From assembly GCA_029260455.1 (NCBI GenBank), contig JAJDDF010000006.1, positions 434,001 to 498,000 on the forward strand: a stretch of 64,000 nt of DNA. Reading direction: 5' to 3'. The notes below the pieces were generated by a model that was not told the origin of the DNA, made no database searches, and was given only the letters and a program-made list of their open reading frames with translations. This document shows, piece after piece, positions 34,538 through 42,759 of this stretch (the stretch's first letter is position 1; every line of letters begins with the position of its first letter). This stretch comes from Phycisphaerales bacterium (GTDB taxonomy: Bacteria; Planctomycetota; Phycisphaerae; Phycisphaerales; UBA1924). Position numbers and translations under genes: made by a program.

Positions 34538-37500
34538 TCAACGGGAGGCGGTTGAGTTCGCGAATCGGCGGCCTTTGCTTCTCCCGTCGCGCTGACCATT
34601 CATGAGCCAGTCGGGCAACCCGCCTACAACACGAAACGCGCCGGCCCCGGCGATGTGTTCAACTTCACGAATGAGGTCGGGCGTGGGGGAGATGCGCATG
34701 CGCTCGGCCTGAAGTCGTGCACGCCTGCCACCGGAGCGCACAGTGATCGTCAAGGGCACGCCACTGCCAGAGGTGCGTGCTTGGGCGGCGCGCAATACGC
34801 CCGCCAGTTGATCGAGCACCGTAACACTTCCGGAATTGTCTTCAAGCACCACTTCAACACGCGAGGCCAAGTGACGATCCGCTTCTGCGATTGGGATGGC
34901 ACGTTCGACGATAATCTGAGGCTCGCCTCGATTGGTATCGATGCGCCCGGCAAGCAGCACCACTGCCTCCGTGACAAGCTGCGCCGAAGTGTCTGCATAT
35001 GTGCGCGGGAACAGCACAGCATCGATCGTGTTCTGTTCATCTTCAAGCGTGACAATCGCCATGCGATCGCCCTTGCGCGTCACGACGGGGCGGACAGATT
35101 TGACGAGCCCGCCGACCACAATCGGTTCATCATGTTTCATCTGGCGGGCAGCAGTTACATCAGCAGTTGCAAAGCGCGAGACAGCATCGCGATGCAGTTC
35201 AAGGGGATGACTTGAGACATAAAATCCAAGCACCTCGCGTTCTTTGGCGAGCATGTCGGCATAATCCCACGGCGCGGTGCGCACGAGCGACGGTTCTGAC
35301 GTAGGCGAGGGGTCCGGTTCGTTCTTGCCTCCACCAAAGAGCGCCCCTTGCCCCGCAGCCCGGTCTGCCGCCGCCGATTGCCCCGCAGCAACAGCGCCTT
35401 CGATCGAGGCAACCATCGCGGCGCGTTGTTCTTCACCATGCACAGAATCAAAGGCACCGGCGCACACGAGCGCTTCGATGGTCGCCTTGTTCACTGTGCC
35501 AGGTGGAATGCGCTCACAAAAATCATGCAGGCTGCGAAAGTTCCCGGTTTGTTGACGTGCTGTGACCACGGAATCGATTGCCTTTGTGCCCGCACCCTTC
35601 AAGGCCCGCAGCCCAAAACGCACGTGCCCATTGAGCGATGTGTGCGGCTCGTCATCATCAAAAACCACAGTGAAATCAGCATCAGATTCGTTGATGTCTG
35701 GAGGTTGAATATCAACGCCAACTTTGCCGTTGACAAATCGTGTGCGTTTGCAGTCGTCTTTGTAGCGGATCCAATCTTCAACTTTCTGGGCCTGGCTTTC
35801 AAAGCTCAGGAACGCCGCCATGTATTGGTTTGGGAAATACGTTTTGAGTAGCGCTGTTTGATACGCAACGATTGCATAGCCGGCCGAGTGGCTCTTGTTG
35901 AAACCATAGCCAGCGAATTTTAGGATTTTGTCAAAGAGGCCTTCCGCCTCCTGCTCTGACATGCCCTTGCACTTTGCGCCTGCGATGAACACGGGGCGCT
36001 CGGCGTTTATGATTTTTTCTTTTTTCTTGCTGATGGCTTTGATGAGCGAGTACGCGGCGCGAAGCGGGATGCCGCCCAGTTCATGGACGATCTGCATCAC
36101 CTGTTCCTGATAGATCATGATGCCGTAGGTTTCTTCGGTGAAGCGATCGACGATGTCGTGAATTTTTTCGACCGCCTGTTCACCATGTTTGCGTGCGTTG
36201 TAGTCAGGAATCAGGTCCATGGGCCCGGGGCGAAAGAGGGCGTTGGCAGCGATCAGGTCTTCAAGGCGATCGGGTTTCATTTCCATCAGCAGACGGCGCA
36301 TGCCGCCTGATTCAAACTGGAAAACGCCTGTCGTTTCGCCGCGCCGAAAGAGTGAAAACACGCGGTCGTCATCAATTGCAAATTGATCGAGATCGAGTGG
36401 GTCTGCCTGAGCACGCGCTTCAGCGCTCGGCATACGCTCGCGGCGATCGATAAACATCGCGCTCCATATTTCTTCCCGGTCAAGTGTTTCGCGTATCAGT
36501 TTCTTGGCGCGCTCGATGGTTGACAATGTGCGCAGCCCGAGGAAGTCCATCTTCAGCAGGCCAATGCGTTCACACCCGGGGCCGTCCCATTGCGTCACAA
36601 CATCACTGTCATTTGAGCTGGGCGGCTTATAGAGTGGCACAACTTCGTGCAGGGGTCGCGTCGCAACGATTACGCCCGCAGCGTGTACGCCCGCATGACG
36701 CACCTGGCCTTCAAGCACCATGCCGGTGTCGATCACGCGTTTGATCTCGCCGGTTTCCGGGCGAGCTTCACCGAAGACTTGTTTGAGTGATGCGTCGTTG
36801 TCGTTGTAGCACCCTTTGAGCAATGGCTCCTGCTCGAGTGCTCGCGAGAAGGTCATCTTCGGATGTTCTGGAATCAGTTTGGCGAGCTTGTCGACCACGC
36901 CGAGCGGCGTGCCAAAGACGCGTCCCACATCGCGAATCGCGGCGCGGGCTTTGAGTGTGCCGAAGGTGATGATCTGCGCGACGTGCCCATATTTTTCGCG
37001 GACATAATTGATGACCTCTGCACGGCCGATCTGGCACAGGTCGATATCGATATCAGGATATTCTTCGCGGTCTGGATCGGTGAAGCGCTCAAAGAGCAAG
37101 CCATAGCGCACCGGGCAGGCGTTCGACAGGCCGAGCACATAGCCGACCATGGTGCCCACACCCGAACCACGCGCGATCGCGGGGATGCCGCGCTGGCGTG
37201 CCCAGTTCACAAAATCCCACACGATGAGGAAGTATGGCGCGATGCCTTTGTCTGCGAGAATGGAGAGTTCGCGGCTCAGGCGCGAGCGCACATCGTCTGT
37301 AATGCCATCGTCCCCATAGCGCCAGATAAGTCCGGCTTCACAGAGTTCGCGCAGTGCAGTGTTGCATTCGGCCTTGAGTGCATCCGTTGATATGCCTGTT
37401 TCGCGCGGATCAAAAGGACTGACCTCATAGGCGGCGCACACACGTTTGAACCATGCTGTGCGATCGGCTTCGCCTGCATAGGCTATGGATGCATCTGGCC

Positions 37501-38533
37501 GGCGCACGCTGACAAGCGGAGCATGGCTTCCATATTCAATTGTTGTGTTGCACCTGCGCGCGATGCGCAGTGTGTTATCGCAGGCCACGCGGCCGATGGA
37601 ATCGCCACCAAGTCCGCCCATGCCGCCCGCACCAAGCCAGTCCGCTGGGGCGTCATACATTGCATCAGCATCTGGGCCATCGAAAAGTTCGCGCATCTCG
37701 CGGGGGCTCTTGACATAGAGCGCGTGCGGATAATGCATGCGATTTGGATCGCTTTTTTGCTTGCCGGTGGAAATACAAATGAGCGTGTCGTGGGCGTCGT
37801 GTTCTTCGGCAGTCAGAAAATGCGAATCGTTATCACACACAATTGGCAGGTCGAGTTTGCGTGCGATGCGGATCAAATGCGGATTGATGATGTTCTGTTC
37901 TGGGATATGGTGTTGCAATTCGACATAGAAGCGCGGGCCGGTTGGCGTATCACTCAGCACGCGCCGATGCCACTCGCACACTTCGATAGCGTGCTGCCAG
38001 TGGGAATCATCTTTGGTTTTTTCAAATTCGACCAGGTGATGCGCAAGTTCAGAACCCAAGTGACCATTGATAGCTATCAGGCCTTCGTTGCATTCTTCGA
38101 GCAGGGCGCGATCAATGCGGGGCTTGTAGTAGAACCCAGTCAAATAGGCTTCGCTTGCCAGCCGCATCAGGTTGCGCCAGCCAATGTCATTCTCAGCGAG
38201 CAGCACAAGGTGGTGCCCGCCATCGGAGGCGCCCGTGAAGGTTCGATCATGCCGATCGCCCGGTGCGACATACGCTTCGCATCCGAGGATGGGCTTGATG
38301 CCCGATGCCTTTGCGGTCTCATAGAAGGCCAAGGCCCCAAACAGGTTGCCGTGGTCGGTGATGGCGACCGAATCCATGCCCAACTCTTTGACCTTGGCGA
38401 CAAGGCGATCGAGGCGATTGCCCCCATCAAGCAGCGAGAACTCAGAATGCAGATGCAGATGTGCAAAACCGGAGCCTAGCCCCGCAACGGGCTCATTTGC
38501 AAGGGTTTTGTTCGGTGCATCATCTGGTGGCAT
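34538..38533 (-). CDS. dnaE: DNA polymerase III subunit alpha
   Basis: 1331 aa replicative polymerase. Order: PHP domain (FAHLHLHSEFSLLDGG, ITDHGNLFG, LGCEAYVAPG), palm with the catalytic PDIDID motif (bases about 37.0 kb on this strand), thumb/fingers (GMRRLLMEMKPDRLEDLIAA, IMIYQEQVMQI), tandem helix-hairpin-helix (CERIPPGTVNKATIEALV), and an OB-fold (PIVVGGLVKSVRPVVTRKG) at the C-terminal side. Length and order fit the DnaE1 class. It lies downstream of the structured-repeat block, from which its promoter region cannot be separated. Confidence 0.97.
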   Translation of the reverse strand: MPPDDAPNKTLANEPVAGLGSGFAHLHLHSEFSLLDGGNRLDRLVAKVKELGMDSVAITDHGNLFGALAFYETAKASGIKPILGCEAYVAPGDRHDRTFTGASDGGHHLVLLAENDIGWRNLMRLASEAYLTGFYYKPRIDRALLEECNEGLIAINGHLGSELAHHLVEFEKTKDDSHWQHAIEVCEWHRRVLSDTPTGPRFYVELQHHIPEQNIINPHLIRIARKLDLPIVCDNDSHFLTAEEHDAHDTLICISTGKQKSDPNRMHYPHALYVKSPREMRELFDGPDADAMYDAPADWLGAGGMGGLGGDSIGRVACDNTLRIARRCNTTIEYGSHAPLVSVRRPDASIAYAGEADRTAWFKRVCAAYEVSPFDPRETGISTDALKAECNTALRELCEAGLIWRYGDDGITDDVRSRLSRELSILADKGIAPYFLIVWDFVNWARQRGIPAIARGSGVGTMVGYVLGLSNACPVRYGLLFERFTDPDREEYPDIDIDLCQIGRAEVINYVREKYGHVAQIITFGTLKARAAIRDVGRVFGTPLGVVDKLAKLIPEHPKMTFSRALEQEPLLKGCYNDNDASLKQVFGEARPETGEIKRVIDTGMVLEGQVRHAGVHAAGVIVATRPLHEVVPLYKPPSSNDSDVVTQWDGPGCERIGLLKMDFLGLRTLSTIERAKKLIRETLDREEIWSAMFIDRRERMPSAEARAQADPLDLDQFAIDDDRVFSLFRRGETTGVFQFESGGMRRLLMEMKPDRLEDLIAANALFRPGPMDLIPDYNARKHGEQAVEKIHDIVDRFTEETYGIMIYQEQVMQIVHELGGIPLRAAYSLIKAISKKKEKIINAERPVFIAGAKCKGMSEQEAEGLFDKILKFAGYGFNKSHSAGYAIVAYQTALLKTYFPNQYMAAFLSFESQAQKVEDWIRYKDDCKRTRFVNGKVGVDIQPPDINESDADFTVVFDDDEPHTSLNGHVRFGLRALKGAGTKAIDSVVTARQQTGNFRSLHDFCERIPPGTVNKATIEALVCAGAFDSVHGEEQRAAMVASIEGAVAAGQSAAADRAAGQGALFGGGKNEPDPSPTSEPSLVRTAPWDYADMLAKEREVLGFYVSSHPLELHRDAVSRFATADVTAARQMKHDEPIVVGGLVKSVRPVVTRKGDRMAIVTLEDEQNTIDAVLFPRTYADTSAQLVTEAVVLLAGRIDTNRGEPQIIVERAIPIAEADRHLASRVEVVLEDNSGSVTVLDQLAGVLRAAQARTSGSGVPLTITVRSGGRRARLQAERMRISPTPDLIREVEHIAGAGAFRVVGGLPDWLMNGQRDGRSKGRRFANSTASR

Positions 38534-38896
38534 GCGGCGTGATCCTATCCCGAAGACACGAGGGGTAGTGGTTGATCCACTTCTCTAAGAAAGGATACCC
38601 AGCTGGGCGGCCCTTGGGGAGGGTATGTCAGGATGTTCACAGGGTAGAAAAGAGGAGCAAAAATCACGACTTTCTGTTGGACTTTTGCTCTGGAGACCGT
38701 ACGTTATCGCTGCACTGAGGACTGGGGAGTTTCCTGACAGGGTAAATCCTGCCAGAACTTCGAGAGACAAACACGAATTGAGTTGCGTGACGCGTGTGTT
38801 CGATGCGTTTTCGCTTCAGGACCGAATCGACCTTGACAGGTCGGCAAGGGATTTACGGGTTCGCAGGCTTCTGGTGGGGCTTGCGGCTCACACGAC

Positions 38897-38941
38897 CTCT
38901 CTTCCTCCAGAACGACACGGTTAACGCTGGTCGTTCTGTTT
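38897..38941 (+). repeat. Structured repeat, copy 1
   Basis: 45 bp: pyrimidine box CTCTCTTCCTCC, stem AGAACGAC, loop ACGGTTAACGCTG, stem GTCGTTCT, then GTTT. The 8-bp stem is perfect. Strand chosen so that the hairpin precedes GTTT; on the other strand the hairpin precedes GGAGGAAGAG. Confidence 0.85.
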
Positions 38942-38979
38942 CGGGGCCCTCGCTTGGGAACAAGTCGGTGCCCCACGAA

Positions 38980-39025
38980 CTCTCTTCCTCCGGAGTCCCT
39001 CGGTTAAGTCTGAGAGGCTCTGTTA
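38980..39025 (+). repeat. Structured repeat, copy 2
   Basis: 46 bp: CTCTCTTCCTCC, then arms GAGTCCCTC and GAGAGGCTC around CGGTTAAGTCTG-type loop, then TGTTA. Stem sequence differs from copy 1 but still pairs with one wobble and one mismatch. Confidence 0.75.
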
Positions 39026-39073
39026 CTCGCCTTGTCCCAGGAGCACAGGATTGGGGCATATGGGGCGAGTTTT

Positions 39074-39119
39074 CTCTCTTCCTCCAGAACGATTCAGTGA
39101 AAGCTGGGCCGTTCTGTTT
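39074..39119 (+). repeat. Structured repeat, copy 3
   Basis: 46 bp: CTCTCTTCCTCC, stem AGAACG, loop containing CAGTGAAAGCTG, stem CGTTCT, then GTTT. The stem shortens to 6 bp with an enlarged loop. Confidence 0.8.
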
Positions 39120-39157
39120 CAACGCGAGTATGCGAAAGCGCATGTGCGATAACAAAC

Positions 39158-39202
39158 CTCTCTTCCTCCAGGACGACACGGCTAACGCTGGTCGTTCTGT
39201 TT
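39158..39202 (+). repeat. Structured repeat, copy 4
   Basis: 45 bp: CTCTCTTCCTCC, stem AGGACGAC, loop ACGGCTAACGCTG, stem GTCGTTCT, then GTTT. The A-to-G change in the left arm keeps a G-T(U) pair. Confidence 0.85.
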
Positions 39203-39246
39203 GTTTTTAGAGCGAGAGGAGGGGAAATCAATCGTTATATGATTGT

Positions 39247-40215
39247 TCATTCGCAACGGGCGATGTCTTCTAGCCATGCGGCGCGCAGTTGCTGGGTGAT
39301 GGGACCGGGTTTTCCAGCGCCGATAGTCTTGCCTTCGACCTGCACTGCGGGCAAGACGCCCCAGGATGAGTTGGTCAGGAAGAGTTCGTCGGCGTCGAGG
39401 ACGTCCGCGATGGTCATCATGCGTTTTGTAGCGGTGATGTTGTTGGATTCTGCGTAATCGATGAGCGTGTCGCGCGTGATGCCGGGCAGGACTGGCGCGG
39501 GGATGCTGCCTTTGGATTCTTCGCCGTGTGCGATGGGCGTGAGGAGTGCGCCGTCGCGGACAGCAAAAAGATTCGATACAGCACCCCCAGCGATGTGGTT
39601 GGAGACTTGCAGGATCAAGCACTCACCGGCGTTGCGCACAGCTGCGTCCTGCAATTCGCGCAGCCGCCACCAGTAATCAAGGGTTTTGTGGCCTTCGGTT
39701 TCGCGAAATGGATTGGCGCGTGCTGCAGCGATGGTGAGGGTGATGCCGCGATCGAACATCTGATCGGGATAGGTGGCCGCGGGGGTGAGTTGCAGCACGA
39801 TGGTCGGGTGGTGTGCGTCAGTCTTTGCGGCAGTGGTGCGTCCGAGCAGGTTCATATCGCCGCCGGTGAGGGTGAGGCGCAGGCGCGCGTGCGCTCCGGG
39901 GGGCAGTGCGGCGCGGTCGGCAGCTTCCTGCAATACAAACAGCAGGGCACCGATATCAAATTGATCAAGCAGGCGCAAGCTTGTCGCAGAATTGAGCATG
40001 CGCTCGAGGTGGGCGCGGGCGCGATGGACATGTGCCTTGCCAGGAGTGTTGGTTACGACAAGCATGGTTTCAAAGAGGCCTACGGCGTGTTGAAAGCCTG
40101 CATCGAGCGCGGAGATGCGGGCGTCATCTGGTTCGACGAATGCGCCATCAATCCAGAGGATTGGCAGTTTGTCTGGGGCGTTGCTAGCGCCGTCTTGTTG
40201 TGTAGATTCTTGCAC
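39247..40215 (-). CDS. Class IV PLP enzyme: aminodeoxychorismate lyase or branched-chain aminotransferase-like
   Basis: 322 aa from a GTG at 40215, four bases after the ROK kinase stop. The frame stays open to 40860, but that part is antisense-type noise over the ROK gene. Fold type IV hallmarks: WIDGAFVEPDDARISALDAGF at the start (split strand), VGLFETMLV, the PLP-lysine region GHKTLDYWWRLRELQDA, LILQVSNHIAGGAVSNLFAV and PGITRDTLIDYA. Substrate choice between 4-amino-4-deoxychorismate (PabC), branched-chain amino acids (IlvE) and D-amino acids cannot be made by eye. It is the last gene before the repeat block. Confidence 0.85.
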   Translation of the reverse strand: MQESTQQDGASNAPDKLPILWIDGAFVEPDDARISALDAGFQHAVGLFETMLVVTNTPGKAHVHRARAHLERMLNSATSLRLLDQFDIGALLFVLQEAADRAALPPGAHARLRLTLTGGDMNLLGRTTAAKTDAHHPTIVLQLTPAATYPDQMFDRGITLTIAAARANPFRETEGHKTLDYWWRLRELQDAAVRNAGECLILQVSNHIAGGAVSNLFAVRDGALLTPIAHGEESKGSIPAPVLPGITRDTLIDYAESNNITATKRMMTIADVLDADELFLTNSSWGVLPAVQVEGKTIGAGKPGPITQQLRAAWLEDIARCE

Positions 40216-40219
40216 GGCG

Positions 40220-41218
40220 TCAGCGTACCGATTTGGTGGCAGGGTGTGCTTTGCGGGAGAGGGTTGCGGCGCCGATGATGCCGGCATCCGGGCCGAGGGC
40301 GGTGATGCAGAACCGCATATGCCCTTGTAAACGTGGCAATACATGGTGATTGCAGCTTGCACCAATCGCATCGACATAGGGTTGACCAAGGGCTTCTGTG
40401 AGGCCGCCACCCATGACGACAAGGGGCGTCCCAAGCAGTGTGCAGGCGCTTGCGATGCCTCGGCCCAACAGATCGGCTGCTTCGTCGATGACAGTGCGCA
40501 CGAGTTCATCGCCGGCGGCGTAGGCCTCTGCGACGAGCTTTGCGGGGAAAGCACGCGGGTTGTCCGAGGCGAGCAGTGCATCCCGGAGTGATGTTGGGTG
40601 ATTGGTCTGAATGAGTTCGTGAAGCCTTCGCGTGATCGAAGCGCGTGAGCAGATGTCTTCAAGGCGTTGCATGCCGATGGGACTGGCAGAGAGCAGCAGC
40701 GTGCGGCCGATTTCGCCAGCCGATCCCAGCGGTCCGCGGATGAGGTTGCCATCGAGGATGATGCCGCCACCGATGCCGGTGCCGACCCATACACCGAGCA
40801 CATCGCGTTCGTTACGGGCTGCGCCGTAGGCTGCTTCGCCGGCAATTGCCGCGTTGACATCGTTGTCGATCACGATGGGGAGGTCTCCCAGTTCTTTGTG
40901 CAGCATGCTTGCGAGAGGCACATTGGTCCAGCGCAGGTTTGGGGCTTCGACGATGGTGCCTGTGGCAGCATCGATGGAGCCCGCAGCCCCGATGCCAATG
41001 GCGCTGGCCGCGTCGGGCGTAGTCCCGGCGGCGGCGGCGCAGACGGCGTGGATTCCTTCCGCGAGTCGGGTGATGGTGTGCTTCGAGCCATCTTCTGCTT
41101 TGGTTGGCATGTGGAGGCGCTCGACGACCTGTCCGCATGAGTCAACAAGGCCAATCTGGGCGTTAGTGCCCCCAAGATCGATGCCAATGGCCAGGTCATG
41201 GACAGTTTGTGCGGGCAC
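40220..41218 (-). CDS. ROK-family sugar kinase (glucokinase-like)
   Basis: 332 aa. The phosphate-binding loop DLGGTNAQIGL is at residues 14-24 and the catalytic Asp in VIDNDVNAAIAGEA, with GVWVGTGIGGGIILDG following. The zinc-binding CxCGxxGCxE motif typical of many ROK proteins is absent; the corresponding region reads SAGEIGRTLLLSASPIG. It is therefore a kinase-type ROK protein without the zinc site, with no DNA-binding HTH. Probable glucose/ N-acyl-hexosamine phosphorylation; substrate not provable. Divergent from the plsC-like gene. Confidence 0.88.
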   Translation of the reverse strand: MPAQTVHDLAIGIDLGGTNAQIGLVDSCGQVVERLHMPTKAEDGSKHTITRLAEGIHAVCAAAAGTTPDAASAIGIGAAGSIDAATGTIVEAPNLRWTNVPLASMLHKELGDLPIVIDNDVNAAIAGEAAYGAARNERDVLGVWVGTGIGGGIILDGNLIRGPLGSAGEIGRTLLLSASPIGMQRLEDICSRASITRRLHELIQTNHPTSLRDALLASDNPRAFPAKLVAEAYAAGDELVRTVIDEAADLLGRGIASACTLLGTPLVVMGGGLTEALGQPYVDAIGASCNHHVLPRLQGHMRFCITALGPDAGIIGAATLSRKAHPATKSVR

Positions 41219-41268
41219 CGTGGGTCTCCGGTTCGAGTGGGAACGCGAATCACACTACCTTGTTTGGT

Positions 41269-42069
41269 GTGGAACGGATTCCTGATGCGGTATTGGCGTT
41301 GATGATCGGGCTTGCGCTGCTGTGGGCGCTCGCGGTGATCGCAGTGGTGGTGGCCCAACGGCACCCCATGCGCAAGGGGAGTGTGGCTGGGGGCGCGGTG
41401 ATGGCGGTCTTTCGGATCTACGCCAAAGTCATGCAGCGTGTGCGCTACGAGGGAGAAGAACGCATTCCCTTGGATATTCAAAGTCTGGATATTGACGGCG
41501 TGCCAACGGGGGAGAGCGCACCGTTGATTGTTGTTGCCAATCACACAGCGGGGATTGATCCGGTGCTCATTCAGGCGGGGTTGCCCTTTGAGGTGCGCTG
41601 GATGATGGCGCAGGACATGCGGGTGCGATGCCTGCAATGGTTCTGGGATCTTGGGCGAATGATTTTTGTGGACCGAGAGAAGCCAGGTCCGAAGGGAATG
41701 CGCGAAGCGTTTGGGCACCTAGCGCAGGGGGGGGTGCTGGGCGTATTTCCTGAGGGTGCGATAGAGCGCCCGCCTAGGCACATCATGCCCTTCAAGGATG
41801 GGATCGGACTTCTGATCAAAAGAAGCGGTGCGCGATTGCTTCCGGTGGTCATTGAAGGCACGCCCGAATCATCGACGGCGTGGGGCTCAATATGGAGACG
41901 CGGCAGGGTGACGATGCGGTTTCTACCAGTGATGAGTTTCACCGAGTCGGGCAACACTGTGCACGCGATCACCCGTGAGCTTGAAGCGATGTTTTGTGGT
42001 GCCACCGGGTGGCCTATGGCAGCCAAGTCGTCGGCCAAAGGCACTACTGATAGGCTAATGACACCATGA
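41269..42069 (+). CDS. PlsC-family 1-acyl-glycerol-phosphate acyltransferase-like protein
   Basis: About 266 aa from the GTG at 41269; ATG at 41302 is an alternative and none has a clear Shine-Dalgarno. An N-terminal TM (MIGLALLWALAVIAVVVA) precedes the acyltransferase domain: NHTAGIDP (the H-x4-D motif), GRMIFVDREKPGPKGM, FPEGAIERPP (the EGT-type motif) and LLPVVIEGTPES. It transfers an acyl chain in phospholipid or related lipid synthesis. The stop overlaps the ruvA start by 4 bases (ATGA-type), an unusual but plausible coupling. Confidence 0.85.
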   Translation: MERIPDAVLALMIGLALLWALAVIAVVVAQRHPMRKGSVAGGAVMAVFRIYAKVMQRVRYEGEERIPLDIQSLDIDGVPTGESAPLIVVANHTAGIDPVLIQAGLPFEVRWMMAQDMRVRCLQWFWDLGRMIFVDREKPGPKGMREAFGHLAQGGVLGVFPEGAIERPPRHIMPFKDGIGLLIKRSGARLLPVVIEGTPESSTAWGSIWRRGRVTMRFLPVMSFTESGNTVHAITRELEAMFCGATGWPMAAKSSAKGTTDRLMTP

Positions 42070-42704
42070 TCGCACGGGTACACGGCAAACTGGAAACGAT
42101 TGACGGCAGCGTTGCAGTGATCGGTTTGGATTCGGGTCTTGCGTATGCAGTGCATGTGCCCGCGTTTCTTGTCAGTGAACTCGCTGAGAGCACCGGCATC
42201 TCGATCACCTTGCACACCATGCAGATTTTCGAAGCAACGGCACAGGGGTCGCACATGACGCCCAGATTAATTGGCTTTCGTACAAAAGAGGAGCGCCGCT
42301 TCTTCGAGTTGTTTACGACGGTGAAGGGACTTGGCACGCGTCGGGGGTTGCGCGCCATGGCAGCCCCGATCGGCGAGATTGCTCAGGCCATTGCGAGCCG
42401 TGATGTGGTGTGGCTTCAGAAGTTGCCCGAAATTGGCAAGCGTCTGGCGGAGACCGTCGTGGCGGAACTGCACGGCAAAGTCGATGGTTTTTCCACCGGC
42501 GTGCCCGGGCAGGCAACAGAAGCGAAGCCGACACTGATGACCGGCGATGGTGCGCAGCAGGCGGTGGCAGCGCTTGTGCGCCTTGGTGAAGCAAAGGCGG
42601 ATGCGGAGCGCAAAGTTGAGCGAGCGCTTGCCTCGCATCCGAAGGCAACCAAGGCATCGGCTGATGAACTCCTAGCCGCGGCATTTGCACTCGGGGCCGC
42701 CTGA
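42066..42704 (+). CDS. ruvA: Holliday junction DNA helicase subunit RuvA
   Basis: 212 aa. Domain I OB-fold (MIARVHGKLETIDGS, VIGLDSGLAYAVHVPAF), the acidic-pin/HhH domain II with FFELFTTVKGLGTRRGLRAM and a second HhH LPEIGKRLAETVVAELHGK, a flexible linker and domain III that contacts RuvB (AVAALVRLGEAKADAERKV). RuvA binds four-way junctions as a tetramer and loads RuvB. No ruvB or ruvC is in the window. Confidence 0.93.
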   Translation: MIARVHGKLETIDGSVAVIGLDSGLAYAVHVPAFLVSELAESTGISITLHTMQIFEATAQGSHMTPRLIGFRTKEERRFFELFTTVKGLGTRRGLRAMAAPIGEIAQAIASRDVVWLQKLPEIGKRLAETVVAELHGKVDGFSTGVPGQATEAKPTLMTGDGAQQAVAALVRLGEAKADAERKVERALASHPKATKASADELLAAAFALGAA

Positions 42705-42759
42705 ACCGATACGCTGTGCGGGTCGTGCGGGGGCGCATGGCAGGTTTGGGAGAAGGCAG

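Larger units (their letters stand above)
38534..39246. other. 713-bp non-coding block rich in hairpins, containing four structured repeats
   Basis: Lies between dnaE (start 38533) and the pabC-like gene (stop 39247), both on the minus strand. Besides the four repeats listed separately it holds a perfect 8-bp inverted repeat GAGCAAAA/TTTTGCTC (38655-38690), the hairpin CGACCT-TGAC-AGGTCG (38828-38843), ACTCGCC/GGCGAGT flanking the spacer between copies 2 and 3, and ATGCG-AAAG-CGCAT (39130-39143) between copies 3 and 4. Open frames exist on both strands but are explained by the repeats. I see no tRNA or known ncRNA signature. Confidence 0.75.

Noticed and set aside
38897-39202. CRISPR array with four repeats
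   Set aside because: Repeats are not identical: stems differ between copies, spacers are 38/48/38 bp with internal hairpins, one copy occurs alone 12.5 kb away, and there are no cas genes.
38794-39210. 138-aa + strand ORF with repeated LFLQNDTVNAGRSV-type segments, and the 108-aa minus ORF with repeated SFWRKRG
   Set aside because: Both strands are open across the same repeats; copy 2 is out of frame with copies 1, 3 and 4; no Shine-Dalgarno or conserved start. The peptide repetition is a by-product of the DNA repeat.
40216-40860. N-terminal extension of the class IV PLP enzyme frame (537 aa in total)
   Set aside because: The extra residues are low-complexity Ser/Ala/Pro and lie inside the ROK kinase gene in another frame; the family start fits the GTG at 40215.
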